Source: Apodospora peruviana
Lineage: Eukaryota > Ascomycota > Sordariomycetes > Sordariales > Lasiosphaeriaceae
Direction: 5' to 3'
Length of the DNA: 64,000 bases
Assembly: GCA_033439685.1 (NCBI GenBank)
Contig: JAUEDM010000002.1
Coordinates: forward strand, 3,162,001 to 3,226,000
The position numbers and the translations under genes are program-made. This document shows, piece by piece, positions 11,265-23,576 of the stretch (within the stretch, counting starts at the first letter, position 1; each line of letters begins with the position of its first letter). Below the pieces are notes generated by a model, which was not told the origin of the DNA, made no database searches, and saw nothing but the letters and a program-made list of their open reading frames with translations.

Positions 11265-13629
11265 CTTTAGCTAGTAACTTAGGTGCTGGTGCAAGTTTTA
11301 AACGTGCCAGCGTGCCTCCCCCATTTGAATGCTACCCATTTTATTCCAACTTTACTCGAGGATTTCCAAGTACACTACCGGTAACAGTTGCAGCTCTTCA
11401 AGCCAACCCAGGCGACGAGATGAATCAAAGACCATGGTTCCACCGAAAGTCCATTTTAAGAGCGTTGACCTGCCAAACGAAATTGGTGATCTTACGACAA
11501 AAGGCTACCTATGTTGAACATTAAAGTAACCATGGTTCAGGGTCTTGCTTGCTATCCAGTGGCATTGCTGGTGAGCAAGCAAGCGAAACGCATCACTAAA
11601 CAACAGAGCAACATGACAAACAACCGAACCAGCGGCCGATTGAAGATGGCAGTGTTCACGCATCATCGCATCACATCAGCTTCCTCCGCCTCCATAACCC
11701 AGGTTGGTTGTTGGTCTTGGTCCGCTGGTCAGTCCGTCCTGGTCCCGAGGTCCTCTTGAATGACTCCACGTCAGAACCACCGTTGAACCATATCTCCGCC
11801 AGTGGTGCCCTCAGGCAGAATAATAACGACGGGAGGACAGTCTCTCGACGGGGTGTGCCTGACTGAGCGACCGAGTCCTGAAAAAGCACGAAAAGAGTTG
11901 AACCTGTATTAATCAATCGTACTCACTTCATCGCAAGACATCACGGCGGAGGGAAGCGGGCGAGCCAGGGAATTATATCGTCTGCTCGTCCGCGACCGAG
12001 AGACGATTGCGTTTGACATGTTTCAATGCGCGACAGCGGACCCTGATTATCTGGAGATGAAGGAGTAATGGCGCAGCAAGTGAGGCACTGGCAAGCAGTC
12101 TACGTAATCGTCATCAAGCCTCTGAAACATTCCAAACTCCAACCAGAAGCTGTCTTCCCGCAACGCATGAATTTGCAAATCCCAACTACCAAGGTTCGGA
12201 CATTTGGCCCAGAAGACCGTGACGAACTGCTCTGTTTCGTGGCAGGGAGCCACCCAGCATGAATGATTCGAGCCAGGAGTGTTTGAAATCCGGGCTCTCA
12301 GACACGCGTTTTTGAGTGAGTTGAGCAATGAAGTCGTCTTCCATCCATGCCAATATTGAACATGCCCTGGGCGGGGTTCCGTTGTTGAGAAAAAACCATC
12401 CATGGAACGATGGAACTGGTAGGAAAGAAGACCCGCGGGTCGCAGGTTGGTGGGCATCTCCATCCCGCAATCATCGTCATGATCACGGCCGAAATCCCGG
12501 TCAAAGTCGACCGCTTTTTCTTTGCGACGATCGAGCATATTTTCCCTAGATGCTAAATATACCAGCCGCAGTCACAATACAATTGTTAAAAGCTAACTCG
12601 GCGGTTGGAAGCACTTCTTTCCGATGCAGGCTGGCTGCACTTCAGTAGCACTTCAGCTGCAGAGTCGGTACTATTTTGAGCCGAGGACCCTGAGTGCCTG
12701 TGTGTAAAACCCTGGCCGGCACTCGATCGCTGTGCAGCCAGCGCTGCAGCCCCAGAGACAGGTGTTCGTCATCCTGCAGCCAGCCAGCAAGCCCAATGCT
12801 GCAGGGCTGTTGGACTCGCGACCTCCGACAACAGGCATCAAGGTATGCCAAGACATCTCTCTCTTCAACTCGAGAGAAGAACTACATATTAGCAAAGTCT
12901 GAAGGTCGAAATAGGAGAGTCACTCTGGAAAGGAGGTTGTAGCAGCCCCCGTTTCCTGATTATACTCGCTGGTTTTCATCAAACGAATGGCACTTCTCGT
13001 CTCGCACAAAAAGGCTCCGAGTTGGGAACCGAGCGTCATTGGTTGGCAAGTGCCCGATAATCGACTTGCATAGAGTCTGTCTTATTATAGACACCCTGGT
13101 CGGTTGCCATTGCTCACTCCAACTGGCTCGGCTTAGCATCCAGGTTATTGCAGGGGTCACACCTCCGGTGCCGTCCTTCAACTTTCCTGGGTGTCACTCC
13201 AAGCTGTCATGGCGGGGCAGTCCAGTTCCCTGACCCTCATTCTCATACGCTGGACGTCCATGTCCAGCCAGCAGAGCACCGCCAACTTGAACCCACGGTC
13301 TGTGTGGTTGGGATGGGGATGACCAGACGCGAGATCCTCACTAGGGCTGCGTTTCCATACCCAGCCCGAGCCCAATATGTGATACAAAATGCTGCCTCCT
13401 CCCTGAATCCCTGCTGTCCCTGTCAGGGCTCAGCCACCAGTCATTCTGTGTTCTCTTTCTTTCATCGTCTTGACTCTTGACAGCCTCGAGCTGTAACGAC
13501 GATCTCTCTAGTCCTGTACACATGTGTTTATTGAAAGGCTGGTGACCGCTACTAGAGAGTTGATCCTTTACTTCTGTTCCACATCTCTCCTATGTCTCTT
13601 GTCTTTGCTTTAGCGCCTCACACTGCGGG

Positions 13630-16346
13630 ATGGAAATAGTAATCCCTCCAAGAGACCATGGGCCCTCAACATATCAATATACTTGGGACGAGAATGGCGA
13701 GGTGACCCAGATCACCAGGTTTGTAACCCGCCGGGCCTTGATGCTGACGGCCGACCGATTTCGCTGACCCGTACATACATAGGGTGAAGGAGGATGTGAC
13801 GGCACAGGAACGTCTTCGACGGGGAAGACAAACGGTTCAGTGGCCATTTCAGAGCATCTCAACCGAAACAGAGATCTCACACAGTCCGATTACGGCATCG
13901 CCGTTTGCCAGGCGTGCCACTTGGGAGCCGAAGCGGGCATTGAGGGACGATGACGACGCCGACTCGATTGCTCGGGACTTGATTCCCGACTATGTTATCA
14001 ACTACATCCGCGGGGAGACACCCGAGACGGTGGCCAGGCGGAAGCGCAACGGCGGAAAGCTAGGCGAGCGCGGAGTCGATATTGCCCACCAACACCGGCC
14101 GCACCAGTCGAGAACAGCTGATTTTGAGGGGTTTCTTCGTGACGGGCCCAGTCGTTCTGGTTCATCGGGTGCCGATCCGAATGATGAATCGCGGCATATT
14201 CTGTCGGGGTCTCACGAAAAGGGAGGGGCAGGAAGAAAACGGTTCACAGTCGGGTGGCGAGCCGGAGTCGGGCTGAATTTGATCTTGTCTTTTATGCTCC
14301 TGCTAACCGGGTTCGTCTGTCTGGTCGTGGCCTTCGTAAACGGCTCATCTTTGGGCGGAAACTCAGTCTTCTACTCCGGTTCATGTACGATGGCGTTTGG
14401 CATCAGCTGGGGCCTTCATGCTCTCGTCAATTTATTTGCAGTGGCTATCATCGCCGGAGCGAACTACAGCTTCCAGGTGCTGAGCAGCCCGACGAGGACC
14501 GAAGTAGCGGCCGCACACCAGAACAAGCGTTGGTTGGATATTGGAATCCCGTCGATCCGCAACCTGGTGCATATCGAAAAGACGAGGACTTTCCTGGCCG
14601 TCGTTCTTCTGGTGACGGCTGTTGCTACGCAAATAATGTGAGCATACCCACCCGTTAGCGCTCAAGCAAGCAAACAAGTTGTGTACGTGGTTGACTAACA
14701 AAATATGTAGCTATAATGCCGTAATATCAACCTCTCAGAGTGCTTTGGACTACAAGCTAGTTCTGGTAACAAACTCGTTCCTGACCGGAGCGCCGTTTAG
14801 CAACGACACGACCAACAACGGCGCCATGTTGACGCGCCTAGATATATTGGCTCTCCAACAACAGGCGAGCCGGAGCGAGCTCGTCAATCTAACCGCAGCC
14901 GACTGCGTCAAGGAGTTCAGCGGCACATTTGAGACGACATACAGTGCCGCGCTATTAATCACTAATCTCAACTCGGAGACTAGTTCTCTGATACAGACCT
15001 CCGCCACCAGGTCTAACCTACCATCCACTCAACGGGTCGGGCGGCGCGCCAGTCACACTGGCACTACTACCACCGGCAAGAGCATCCCAGACTTGACCCT
15101 CGACAAATCCTCTACACAGTACTGCCTCGCCCAGCTCGGGCCAGACCAAACGTGCGATGTGAGCGTCAACGCCTCGCTCCTCTGCGCCGTCGCCCTGCTT
15201 AATCTGGTCTCCGTCGCATCTCTCGCCGCGGTCCTCTTCCTCACGGCATCGTTTGCGCCGCTCGCCACCCTCGGCGACGCCATCAGCTCCTTTCTCCAAG
15301 ACCCGGACCCGACAACGCGCGGCTCGTGCCTACTCTCCAAGACGGACGTCTGGCAGGGCCGGTGGGGAAGCAATTTCACCCAGGGAGCCAAGTACTGGGT
15401 GCCCAAGGACCACTTCTGGCTCAGCACGGCTTCTCTACCGCGGTGGGTGTTTGTGTTGGTTATCTGGCTCGCGTGCGCCGGTCTGACGGCAGCTGCGCTG
15501 GCGGTGAGCGTCGTGGCTGATCCGAAAGGGCATCTTTCGCGGTTCGGGTTTGCCTCGCCGTTCTCGAGCGTCCCGCTGCCTGATTCTTTGGCCAACGGTA
15601 ATGTCGTGGGGATCGGCGTCATTGCGGCCCTGCCGCAGATCTTGATGGCGATGCTGTACTTGGCAGTGAACAGTCTGCTGACGACGTGCTGGCTGTCACA
15701 CGAGTCGTCACTGTTTGCCGTTGGTCTCCACAGATCCCTGCGCGTGTCGAGCGAAAACCCGGAGGGCAGCCAGACGAGCTCGCTGTACCTGACTTTACCC
15801 AGACCGGTGTCGTGGTTGCTGGTCATGCTGTTTGCGGGGATGGGTTTCGTGCTCAGTCAGAGCGTGTTTGTGCTCCCCCTGAGGCTGGTGGATGTACCGC
15901 TGTCACAGTCTTCTCAGAGTGCTGCAGCTGCTGCTGCTGATCAGGAGGTCATCATAGCTGCGCTGGCTTTCAGCGGTGTCGGGCTATTCGTCTTTCTGGG
16001 TCTGCTTATCCTCCTTATGGTCGTGCTCATTGTGCTGGGTCTTAGGCGGGCGCCGGCGGCCGCGTTCGTCAACGGCCAGGCGGTCGGGAATCCAATGGTC
16101 CTGCCCGCGGGGAGCTGTAGTGCGGTTATCAGTTCGCGGTGCCACCAGAATTTTGACGCGGGAGGCGGCTACGGATCGCACTTTTCTCCCACGAGCGGTG
16201 GCTATGGCAATGAGATCGAGACTGAGCTGTGGACGAAACCGCTAGTCTGGGGTGTGGTGAGGCAGGGCGTGGGTATGAACGTGAGCCATGCTACGTTTAC
16301 GGCGGGGCCAGCGGCGCTGTTGGATGTCGCGAGGAGTTATGCTTGA
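13630..16346 (+). CDS. DUF6536-like multi-pass membrane protein
   Basis: Three exons (13630-13718, 13783-14637, 14711-16346) give 859 aa with the frame closed. The first ~185 residues are hydrophilic and probably cytosolic. TM1 is near 193-215, followed by the block I associate with the fungal DUF6536 family: SGSC, HALVNLFAVAIIAGANY, SPTRTEVAAAH, KRWLDIGIPSIRN and ATQIIYNAV. A loop with several N-glycosylation sequons follows, then about five more hydrophobic segments, the last being the very hydrophobic stretch encoded around 15950-16045. About eight TM segments are seen in total. The C-terminal ~100 residues are Gly/Ala-rich and polar. The function is unknown; members of such families are often lineage-expanded in fungi. 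The start exon is inferred from the splice that joins TQITR to VKEDV. The family call comes from motif memory, so it is moderately certain. Confidence 0.75.
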
Positions 16347-17083
16347 GGCTTTTTTCTCGTCTTTAATATTTCTTGGGGATTTTTTATATCTTGTTTGGTT
16401 TTCATTGGTGGGCAGGCTGAGGTGCATTTGCATATGGTTTGATACTGGCGTTCACTGAGTTAGGTGCTGAGGTTCTTTGGCCATGCGAAGAGTTCTAATG
16501 TTTTCGTCTTGGGGCTCGGTCGGTCATATTGGATGAGGAACGTGGAAAGTGGAAAGGGAAAAAGGCATTGTAAGCGGTTGGTGCATACGAGGGCAGCTGT
16601 TGTGTCAGCCATAGTATTCCGTACCGGTGCACAAGGCTATTCGGACTGGGCTGGGCGGGATGGGAGGAATTGGATACCCCTAGAGGAGTGGGAAAATAAA
16701 ACATTGCAGCCTTGAATTGAAAACTATGAGAATAATTCCATTCGTCTCGAGACAGATCGTACGTTTACTCACGTCTTCACCGCGAACCGCCCCTATTCGG
16801 CGGGATGGCGCCATCGCAAACAGACCCACCCACCATGGTGCACTTTTTGCAATTGACTAATAGCTCTCTTCCTCTTGGCCCCCCCATCTCATCTCTGCTA
16901 GCACTTACACAAACAGACGAGATATATCGTCATCAGCCTTGCCTTGTAGCTTGAATTTCGAAGTAGGCGTAAAGGACCCATATCACAACAAGATCCTTTT
17001 TTCTTCTCGGCTTTGATTCCGATTTTTTTCGCCGATATTCCATTCAAAACCATCCACGAGTTACTCATTCCGCTCCAGTCAAT
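16347..17083. other. Intergenic, 3' end of DUF6536-like gene and fRMsr leader
   Basis: No ORF of interest. The last 200 bases before 17084 are pyrimidine-rich leader. The word TATTCCGTACC occurs near 16615. Confidence 0.5.
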
Positions 17084-18184
17084 ATGGTTAGCTCTCCTTT
17101 GTGACATTCTCTGTTCGATATAAACCCGAGACTGCCTGCTAACACTGTTATTTTTTTTATCAAGGTACACGCTGACGCATCCAACTTCGCTGCGGACGTC
17201 ACCAAGCAAGAGGCCTACCAGCAAGTACTGGACCAGGCCGAGGGTCTGTTTTATGAGCAGCGCAACTGGGTGAGGCCTTTCTTAGTTTCCCATTATCTCT
17301 TTAGTTTCACTTGAGTGTTTGATTGATTGATTTATTGTACGACGGTGCGTAGAGGTAATCATCTCGTCGGTGATGGAGGAGAAAGTGAGATGATGACTGA
17401 ACACCGACAGAACATCAACCATCTGATGTCAGCATCTCAATCAACTCTATCATCTCATATTTCACGCATTTGCTAACATATATGTCGATTCTTCATTGTA
17501 GGTCTGGTGAGTGTGTGGCGATGTTGCCTCGATAACCACTCATCCCTGCGCATCAACCATAAGCTATCTAAACCTAACAATCACACCTCCAGCAATCTAT
17601 CTAACGCCGCCGCTCTCCTATGGCACGCCTACAAGTCTGTCCCATCCCCAAGTAACCAGGTCAACTGGGCTGGTTCGTACCATAACTACCCATTTCTATA
17701 CACATTTTCCTCATACCGTAGTCATCTCACCACCCTCAACCCCCCACCCTCTTGAATCTCCCCCATATCCTTCCCCCCATTTTCTCTTCAATAATACCCG
17801 TACCAACTAATGAATCTCCCAAAAAAAGGCTTCTACACAATCGACCACTCCGTCCCTTCAACGCAACCAAAACAACAACTCATCCTAGGCCCCTTCCAAG
17901 GCAAAGTAGCCTGCCAGACCATCGCCTTCGGCCGCGGCGTCTGTGGCACAGCCGCCTCGCAGAAAACCACCCAGCTCGTTCCTGACGTCGACGCTTTCCC
18001 AGGCCACATCGCTTGCGATGGGGACAGCAAGAGCGAGATTGTCGTGCCCATCGTTAATGGCCGGAACACATTAGTCGCCATCATCGATATCGACTGCACC
18101 GTTGTCAATGGGTTCGATGACGTGGACAAGGAATGGCTCGAGAAGCTGGCGGAACTGATTGGCAAGAGCTGCGATTGGCCATGA
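17084..18184 (+). CDS. Free methionine-(R)-sulfoxide reductase, GAF domain
   Basis: The enzyme reduces free methionine-(R)-sulfoxide with thioredoxin, protecting the methionine pool from oxidation; it acts in the cytosol. Five coding exons are proposed: 17084-17086 (only the ATG), 17165-17269, 17502-17506 (5 nt), 17593-17672 and 17829-18184, for 182 aa. The protein is one GAF domain. Three cysteines characteristic of the family are present at 93 (KVACQTI), 103 (GRGVCGTAAS) and 127 (GHIACDGDSKSEIVVP), two positions later than the yeast YKL069W cysteines 91, 101 and 125. The segment QRNWVCNLSNAAALLWHAY is rebuilt only if the 5-nt exon is used. Direct joining of the flanking exons gives a stop within four codons. 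A DID...DDVDKEWLEKLA end completes the fold. The family is certain; the micro-exon is a strong inference. Confidence 0.9.
17502..17506 (+). other. 5-nt coding micro-exon of the fRMsr gene
   Basis: The bases GTCTG lie between an acceptor (TTCATTGTAG) and a donor (GTGAGT). Inserting them yields Trp-Val-Cys-Asn-Leu-Ser-Asn, with the Cys codon split 2+1 across the next intron. Without it the frame is lost. Confidence 0.75.
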
Positions 18185-18684
18185 TTGTTAATCAGTTTCA
18201 TTAGGTACCTAGCCCTGAATATGGTTTATTAACGTGGTGTGATGGCGAAAATGAAGATATCACTCATACATTCATACATTCACCCGTATACTTGCCTTAT
18301 GAGCCGAGGTGGTGGTAGCTCAGGAGTCAAGATGACAACCTCAAAGACGAACTTACATACGTATGCGATTCAACCATTGATCAGGTAGTCATTGCCTCGT
18401 ACAGAGAGTGAAAAGACATGTTTTTGATTTCCCAGTACGATCACCAACAAAGCGCAGTAAACGCCTTCGTCCTGATGTCCGATATCTTCTTCCCTGTCAT
18501 ACTTGATTAACCACCACCATTATATCCATGCTACCTGACCTGAAGTAATAGAAGAAAAGAGACACATCGGTAAAGCGTAAGCCGATAAGACAAACGTAAG
18601 CCGATAAGACAAACATATCAAAAATGAGCAAGTATTAAGCCATGCCGTGATAAATGCAAGTGTCGTAGAAAAGTCTGACATTTG
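18185..18684. other. Convergent 3' region, fRMsr and GH72 genes
   Basis: About 500 bases of AT-richer 3' sequence without an ORF. It carries an exact two-copy 19-bp tandem repeat at 18576-18613. Confidence 0.5.
18576..18613. repeat. 19-bp direct tandem repeat, two copies
   Basis: The unit CGTAAGCCGATAAGACAAA occurs at 18576-18594 and again, identical, at 18595-18613. It lies between two convergent genes and looks like a recent local duplication. Confidence 0.9.
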
Positions 18685-20287
18685 TCAGAGCAGAAGAGTG
18701 CCGGTCAAAGTCAATACCATAACCAATCCAGTGATGATGAGCGGTGCTTTGTCTACTGAACCAGTGGTAGTCATACCGGCTGCATTCTTGCTGTTGAATG
18801 GGGTGGTCATGGTTGTTGGCGAAGATATGCTCCCGCTCTCAGTGCTGGTACTGCCAACGTTCTGGGATCCATCGCCTTTTAGACCCGGACCAATGCCGGC
18901 TCCATCAACCATGAGCTATTCATCTCGTCAGCATGCTACTGGTGAGCCCTTGGGGAAACAAGTCAATCCAGAGAGTACTCACAACCTTAGCTCCGTCTGG
19001 CATAGCGGGAAGGTCTGTAGAGTCGACCAGCCAGTAATCATCCTTGGTAGGACAAGGCACTGAGCTGGTCGATCGGGTAGCTCCGCCATCTCCGGTAGGA
19101 GCTGGATTCGCAACAAGAGCACTGGAAAATTTGGCAAATTCCGGTTGCTCGCTCACACTATCCGAGTCCGAGATTTTGACAATTCCGTATCCATTCTCCC
19201 CCAGTGCGTATTCGTACATCAGACCGCCGGAGTAGACGGCCGTCATCTCGCTGCTCATCAGGGCTGCGACCTCGCCAAAATCTCGGCCGTTGGTTTTGCA
19301 GCCATATTCGGATAAGCTGGCAATTTATTAGCGGACTCTCTTTGGGGAGGAGGGAAGATTGAGAATGGCCTACAAGACGGGGATACCATAGCCGGTGAAG
19401 TTCTTGACCTTGTAAGCCCAGCCAGCAGTCTCGAAGTTGCTGTTGCACCACGAGTAGTCGTTCTACCAGCTCAGTTAGAGCCTAGAATGGAACCCGAGGC
19501 ACATGCCTCGAGGGTGGCATAACCTACAAAAGCAAAGAAGTCGCTCCTCTCGTCCTCGGCACCGCAGTTCATGTATTGGGCGAGCTGCATTCGGTTTTGA
19601 GAAACATCGGCGGCCGAGTACCCGACAGGCACCTTCCGATAGCCACGGTTGACAATATACTGGCGCATGTCACGAGTGGTGGCCTTGACATAGAGGGCGG
19701 ACAGGGTGCTGTTGAGACTATCATTGACAACCTCGTTGCCCGAAAAGAAAGCCAAAGTATTATCGTATTTGATAAACTCATCGATGGTGGCGAAGACGCT
19801 CTGAAGGTACTTGGTATTGTAGGACTCGGCAGGCGAATCCCGGTTGATTGAGTATAGGGGGTTGTTGGCATCGATAATAACGTAAATTCCAGCATCCGCC
19901 AGCGCCTTCATGCACGTGTCGTGGTTGACCGAATTGTCGACCATGTAGACGCGGATGGCGTTGATCCCCAGCTTCTTGAACTCGGAAACGTCTCGCTGGC
20001 AGCCTGTGGTATCGGCGAGGGGATCCTTCATGGCCGAAGAACCCCCGGGCTGGTAGTCGACGCCTCGGACATAGAAGCGGGTGCTGCCCTGCCAGAAAGC
20101 TGCACGATGCTATTATCAGCTGCTGTCTGTGTGGCCATTTAGAAGACATACCGTTCCCAGATACCGTGACGGTGGGTAGCGAGGCTCGCTTATTTGGCTG
20201 CTCGGGGTCCGTGGAGGTTGGGGTCGATGAGACGAGACCAAGGCCCATGGTAGACGCCAAGGCGGACGCCAAGCAGATGGATCTCAT
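18685..20287 (-). CDS. gel: GPI-anchored 1,3-beta-glucanosyltransferase, GH72
   Basis: GH72 (Gas/Gel/Phr) enzymes cut and rejoin beta-1,3-glucan chains at the outer face of the plasma membrane to extend the cell wall polymer. Five exons (20287-20152, 20099-19528, 19462-19374, 19316-18983, 18915-18685) give 453 aa. A signal peptide occupies roughly residues 1-20. The catalytic domain starts at AFWQGSTRFYVRGVDYQPGG. The acid/base is Glu168 (FFSGNEVVND) and the nucleophile Glu269 (FLSEYGC), a spacing of 101 as expected. The usual NDYSWC and Cys residues are present. No Cys-rich X8/CBM43 module follows, so it belongs to the GH72-minus type. The C-terminus is a Ser/Thr-rich linker followed by a hydrophobic tail (APLIITGLVMVLTLTGTLLL), typical of GPI attachment. 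The paralogue number (gel1, gel2...) cannot be assigned. Confidence 0.93.
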
Positions 20288-21141
20288 CTCGGCAAGCAGA
20301 TCCGATCGGATCGTGGATCACTGGATCGTGGGGGGTAGATCAGATGCCAAGAAGTAAACTCCGATAAAGATGCAACAAGGCAACAATCGCGTCCAAGCAA
20401 ATAGAAAGGGAGAAGATGAATGGGGCACCAAAATGGATGACTTTCAAAGCAAAGCAGATGGTTTGAAGGAGGAGAGCGAAATGGAATGGATGGATGGAAT
20501 GACAAAAGAGCAGCGAAGGGAAGTTTTGCCAGACAAGAAACATGAGAGTGAACTACCAAAAATAAGGAGTTACAAGAAAATCAAAGTGGACTTCACTGGG
20601 GAGGGGGTGACGAATGTCAGAGGAAGGGAAATTGGAAAGAGCATCGCTTCATTGCGTCGAGTGTCAGCTCAAACAAGGGAAATCACTCAATTTGAGAAGG
20701 AGGGACGCGATCAACGTGGGACCAGTGGCGTTCCTGTCCCTCCTGTACGGACTGCACACACGTCGTGTACATCCGGACTATGCCTTCCCTTCTTGTATTT
20801 CCAAGACGGCAACACGGTTCTTCATCTCTCAAACTGATCAGATACTACCTTCTGTGTACCTGCCCCAGACACGAAGCGATGAGCTGCTCGGTCCACCACA
20901 AGCCCCCCACCACAGGTCACCCATCCGTTGATGCCTGTTCGGCTGGCCGGGCCCGAAGAGTACCCCGACGTCATGGGCATGTCTCTAATACTCCGCCAAA
21001 GCCTGCGCTTCCACTCCTGTCAAAGAGTGACAACGGAAAGGCATGTCAGTGGGTAGACGATCAAGACTGGGTGGCTACTCCTGTACGTATATGTATAAAT
21101 GTCGAGGATTCAGTCAAGTACCTAGGCTGGCAACCACGATG
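20288..21141. other. Intergenic, GH72 promoter and bzz1 3' end
   Basis: No supported gene. The stretch 20370-20640 reads open on the plus strand with a highly charged composition but has no family resemblance. Confidence 0.5.
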
Positions 21142-23576
21142 CTACTGTACAACATGTATATAGCTCGCCGGCACGCTCTTGGTAACGCCGCCCTTTTCCA
21201 CCTCCGCCCAGCCGTCTCCCTGATCTTCCTTAATGAGAACAAACCGTTCGCCTTCCACCATGCTATGCTCGGCATCACTTTGCGCCGTGTACTCGTACTG
21301 TGCCTCGACGTACTGGAGCTTCTTCGCGCCCCGTCTGGGTGCCACCGCCGGTCCTTTCTTCTTCCCTCCAGTGGCAGGTGCCGACGTCCCAATCGATGAC
21401 CCACTGTTGGAGTACGTCGATGCCGGCCGGGCTGACTGCCCCGTGTGTTGCGCCGCGATCGCAGATGGCGGCAATATCTCGACATAGGAAGCCGGCACGA
21501 GGCCTTCCTTATATGCAGCTCGGACCCGGACCCAACCAGAGCCAGCTATGGAAGTCAGCAGACTATTCGTGCATACTTGATCAGAGCAACGATCCACTTA
21601 CCATCAGGTTCCAAGATAACAACTTCTCGTCCCTCGGGAACAGATAGTTCTCCATCCGCCCCGGCGTCAAATGAATACAACATCTTGCCCTTCTGTTCTG
21701 GTGACGAGCCTGGGCCTCCCGGCCCGCCGTTGGGTGAACTACCCGGCAACTCACTAATGTATGCGGCGGGCGGAGGTGCAATGACACGGTTCTTTCTAAG
21801 CGTGCCCGGCGCACTTGCACTTGCCAGTGGCGGTCGGTTGCCGGGCAGCTCAGGGGGCTTTTCTTCATCGGTCGGCGACATTGGCCCCGTCATGGATCTT
21901 TGTGCGCTTGCGGCGTAACCCGAACTCAACGAAGTCATCGTATTTGAGCGGCTAAGGTCCAGCTCAGAAGAGACATGATCTGGCGTTCCGGTAGGCTTGA
22001 GCAGAGAGTTCGCGGCCTCCTGCCTCTCCTGCTTCAGCTTTTTGCGCTCCTCTTTGGTCTGCTCGCCGGGACATTCGGCCGGCACCTTCATCTCGCACTT
22101 GCTGTGGCATGTGTATCCGCAATCTCGGCAGTCGAACCCCTTGGCTGACAGACCCCATATTCTCTCACCACATAGATCGCAGTTGGTCGGGATCTTGAAA
22201 GTCTGAGACTTGAAGTTGTGATTCTTGGCGCCCAAAGTCACATCGCCGACCGCCGAAGTTATAGTCGAGGCCTCAACCTCTGCTGTCAATCGCTTCCGAT
22301 CCACCTGGTGCAGGTCCTCCTGCATTAAGAATATTTGTGATACCACAGCAACTTCATCTTTCTTCTCCGTCCCATCTCGGACCCTGTCCTTTACCCGTTT
22401 CATCGCATCGACTTCGCGCCGTTTCCGGTCCACCTCCCGTCTCAGATCGCCGAGCTGGCTCTTGGACTTGTTGAGGACATTGCGTAGGTAAACCTTGGCG
22501 GACTCGTCGACAACCATTGAATCATCATCGTGCCATACAGGGCTCGGCTCGAAAACCTTGTCAGGCGATTCTTGAAACCCGCCCAAATTATGTCTGATGA
22601 ACATCATCGAGTCCAAATGGGGCTGATTGCGCGTGATCTCTTGCGCTAACCGCTCGACCTGGCCAGCACTCTGTTGAAGCATGTTGATCTCCAGCTGAGC
22701 CGCTAAGGACCATAGCCCGTTAAGCTTTAGTGTACGGAATTCCGAGAGGTCCTGAAGGCTGTCCATGACCTCGGGCAGGTATTCATGGTAGTATTTCTCC
22801 TTTTGCTTGTTGGTAACATTTATTGCAATAAGATACGTGTTTTTAACATTGTTCATCTCGAGAAGCTGCTGCTGGAAGGCACTTTGTGCCTTGGCCTTGT
22901 CGAAAGAAGACTCGGATTTCTTGCGTTTGGACTCGACCTCGGAGCACGCCGAGTCGTACTTGGTCTTGGTCTTGCGTAGATCAGCGTACGATGCCTCCCT
23001 TTCTTTCTCTAGCTTCTCGGCGTATTCGACATGACGTTTGCGCAGTTCTTCGAACCTGGTCGATATGTGTTTGAGGGGATCAGCCACCCGGGTGATAAGA
23101 TCATTGCCGTAACGCTCATGTTCGTCAGCGCGTGCCTCTAATGTGGTGAGATGCGTTGTCCAGGTCGTTAGGGAAGCACTAGGTAACAGACGCATCGTGT
23201 TAGCTGCCTTGAGTGGTCATGCCTAACGCCCTAAGCAACCCGCAAGCCTACCTTTCGAGTGAGCCTGGAGTCATTGTAGGAGTATCGCCGACACTCAGGC
23301 TCGTGGACTTCCTGGCTTTCTTTTCAAAGTATTTCTTAGCCAAGGCAGTGAGCCTGGCGCTATATTCTTTCTCGATCACGCTGCGTTCGCGGTAGAAGGA
23401 CTGGATATCATCGAGCCACGCGATCCCACCGGCGACCCAGGCATTCGCAGGCTTGAAGCCATCCTGTAATATAACATGTCAGCACGTACAGATACAGTCG
23501 GGGAAGCTTCTGCGACGGCAAGACGGACCTTGAGTTCGGAACCGAAGGTCGGCGTAACGTCCACCTCAGCAGCCAT
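21142..23576 (-). CDS. bzz1: Bzz1-type F-BAR, C1 and double SH3 protein
   Basis: Bzz1 (syndapin/Toca-like) binds curved membrane at endocytic actin patches and recruits the WASP (Las17) module. Four exons (23576-23529, 23463-23252, 23178-21602, 21545-21142) give 746 aa. Residues ~10-260 form the F-BAR domain (FGSELKDGFKPANAWV start; QSFYRERSVIEKEYSARLTA; long charged helices). A further coiled coil is at ~320-380. A C1 zinc-binding domain spans 407-456 (HNF...CDLCGERIWG...CRDCGYTCHSKCEMKVPAEC). A Pro-rich linker precedes SH3-1 (from ~584, MLYSFDAGADGELSV) and SH3-2 (last 60 residues, AQYEYTAQSDAEHSM...GWAEVE...VPASYI). Splices restore ELKDGF, LESASL and EPDAGSGW. The order F-BAR, C1, SH3, SH3 is diagnostic of fungal Bzz1. 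Confidence 0.95.

Larger units (their letters stand above)
10968..13629. other. Intergenic, promoters of sec28 and the DUF6536-like gene
   Basis: No gene is recognised. It holds a perfect TACGGATTAC (11204-11213) and two tandem TTAGGG units (11250-11264), both upstream of sec28. A 163-codon minus-strand ORF at 12047-12538 starts with a charged stretch but has no recognisable domain, and I do not call it. The last 250 bases before 13630 are CT-rich, as in a fungal leader. Confidence 0.45.

Noticed and set aside
12047..12538. 163-codon minus-strand ORF
   Set aside because: The charged start (MLDRRKEKAVDF) looks protein-like, but the rest has no motif and two other frames are open over the same bases.
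15053..15826. 257-codon ORF antisense to the DUF6536-like gene
   Set aside because: It is the shadow of exon 3, with no domain of its own.
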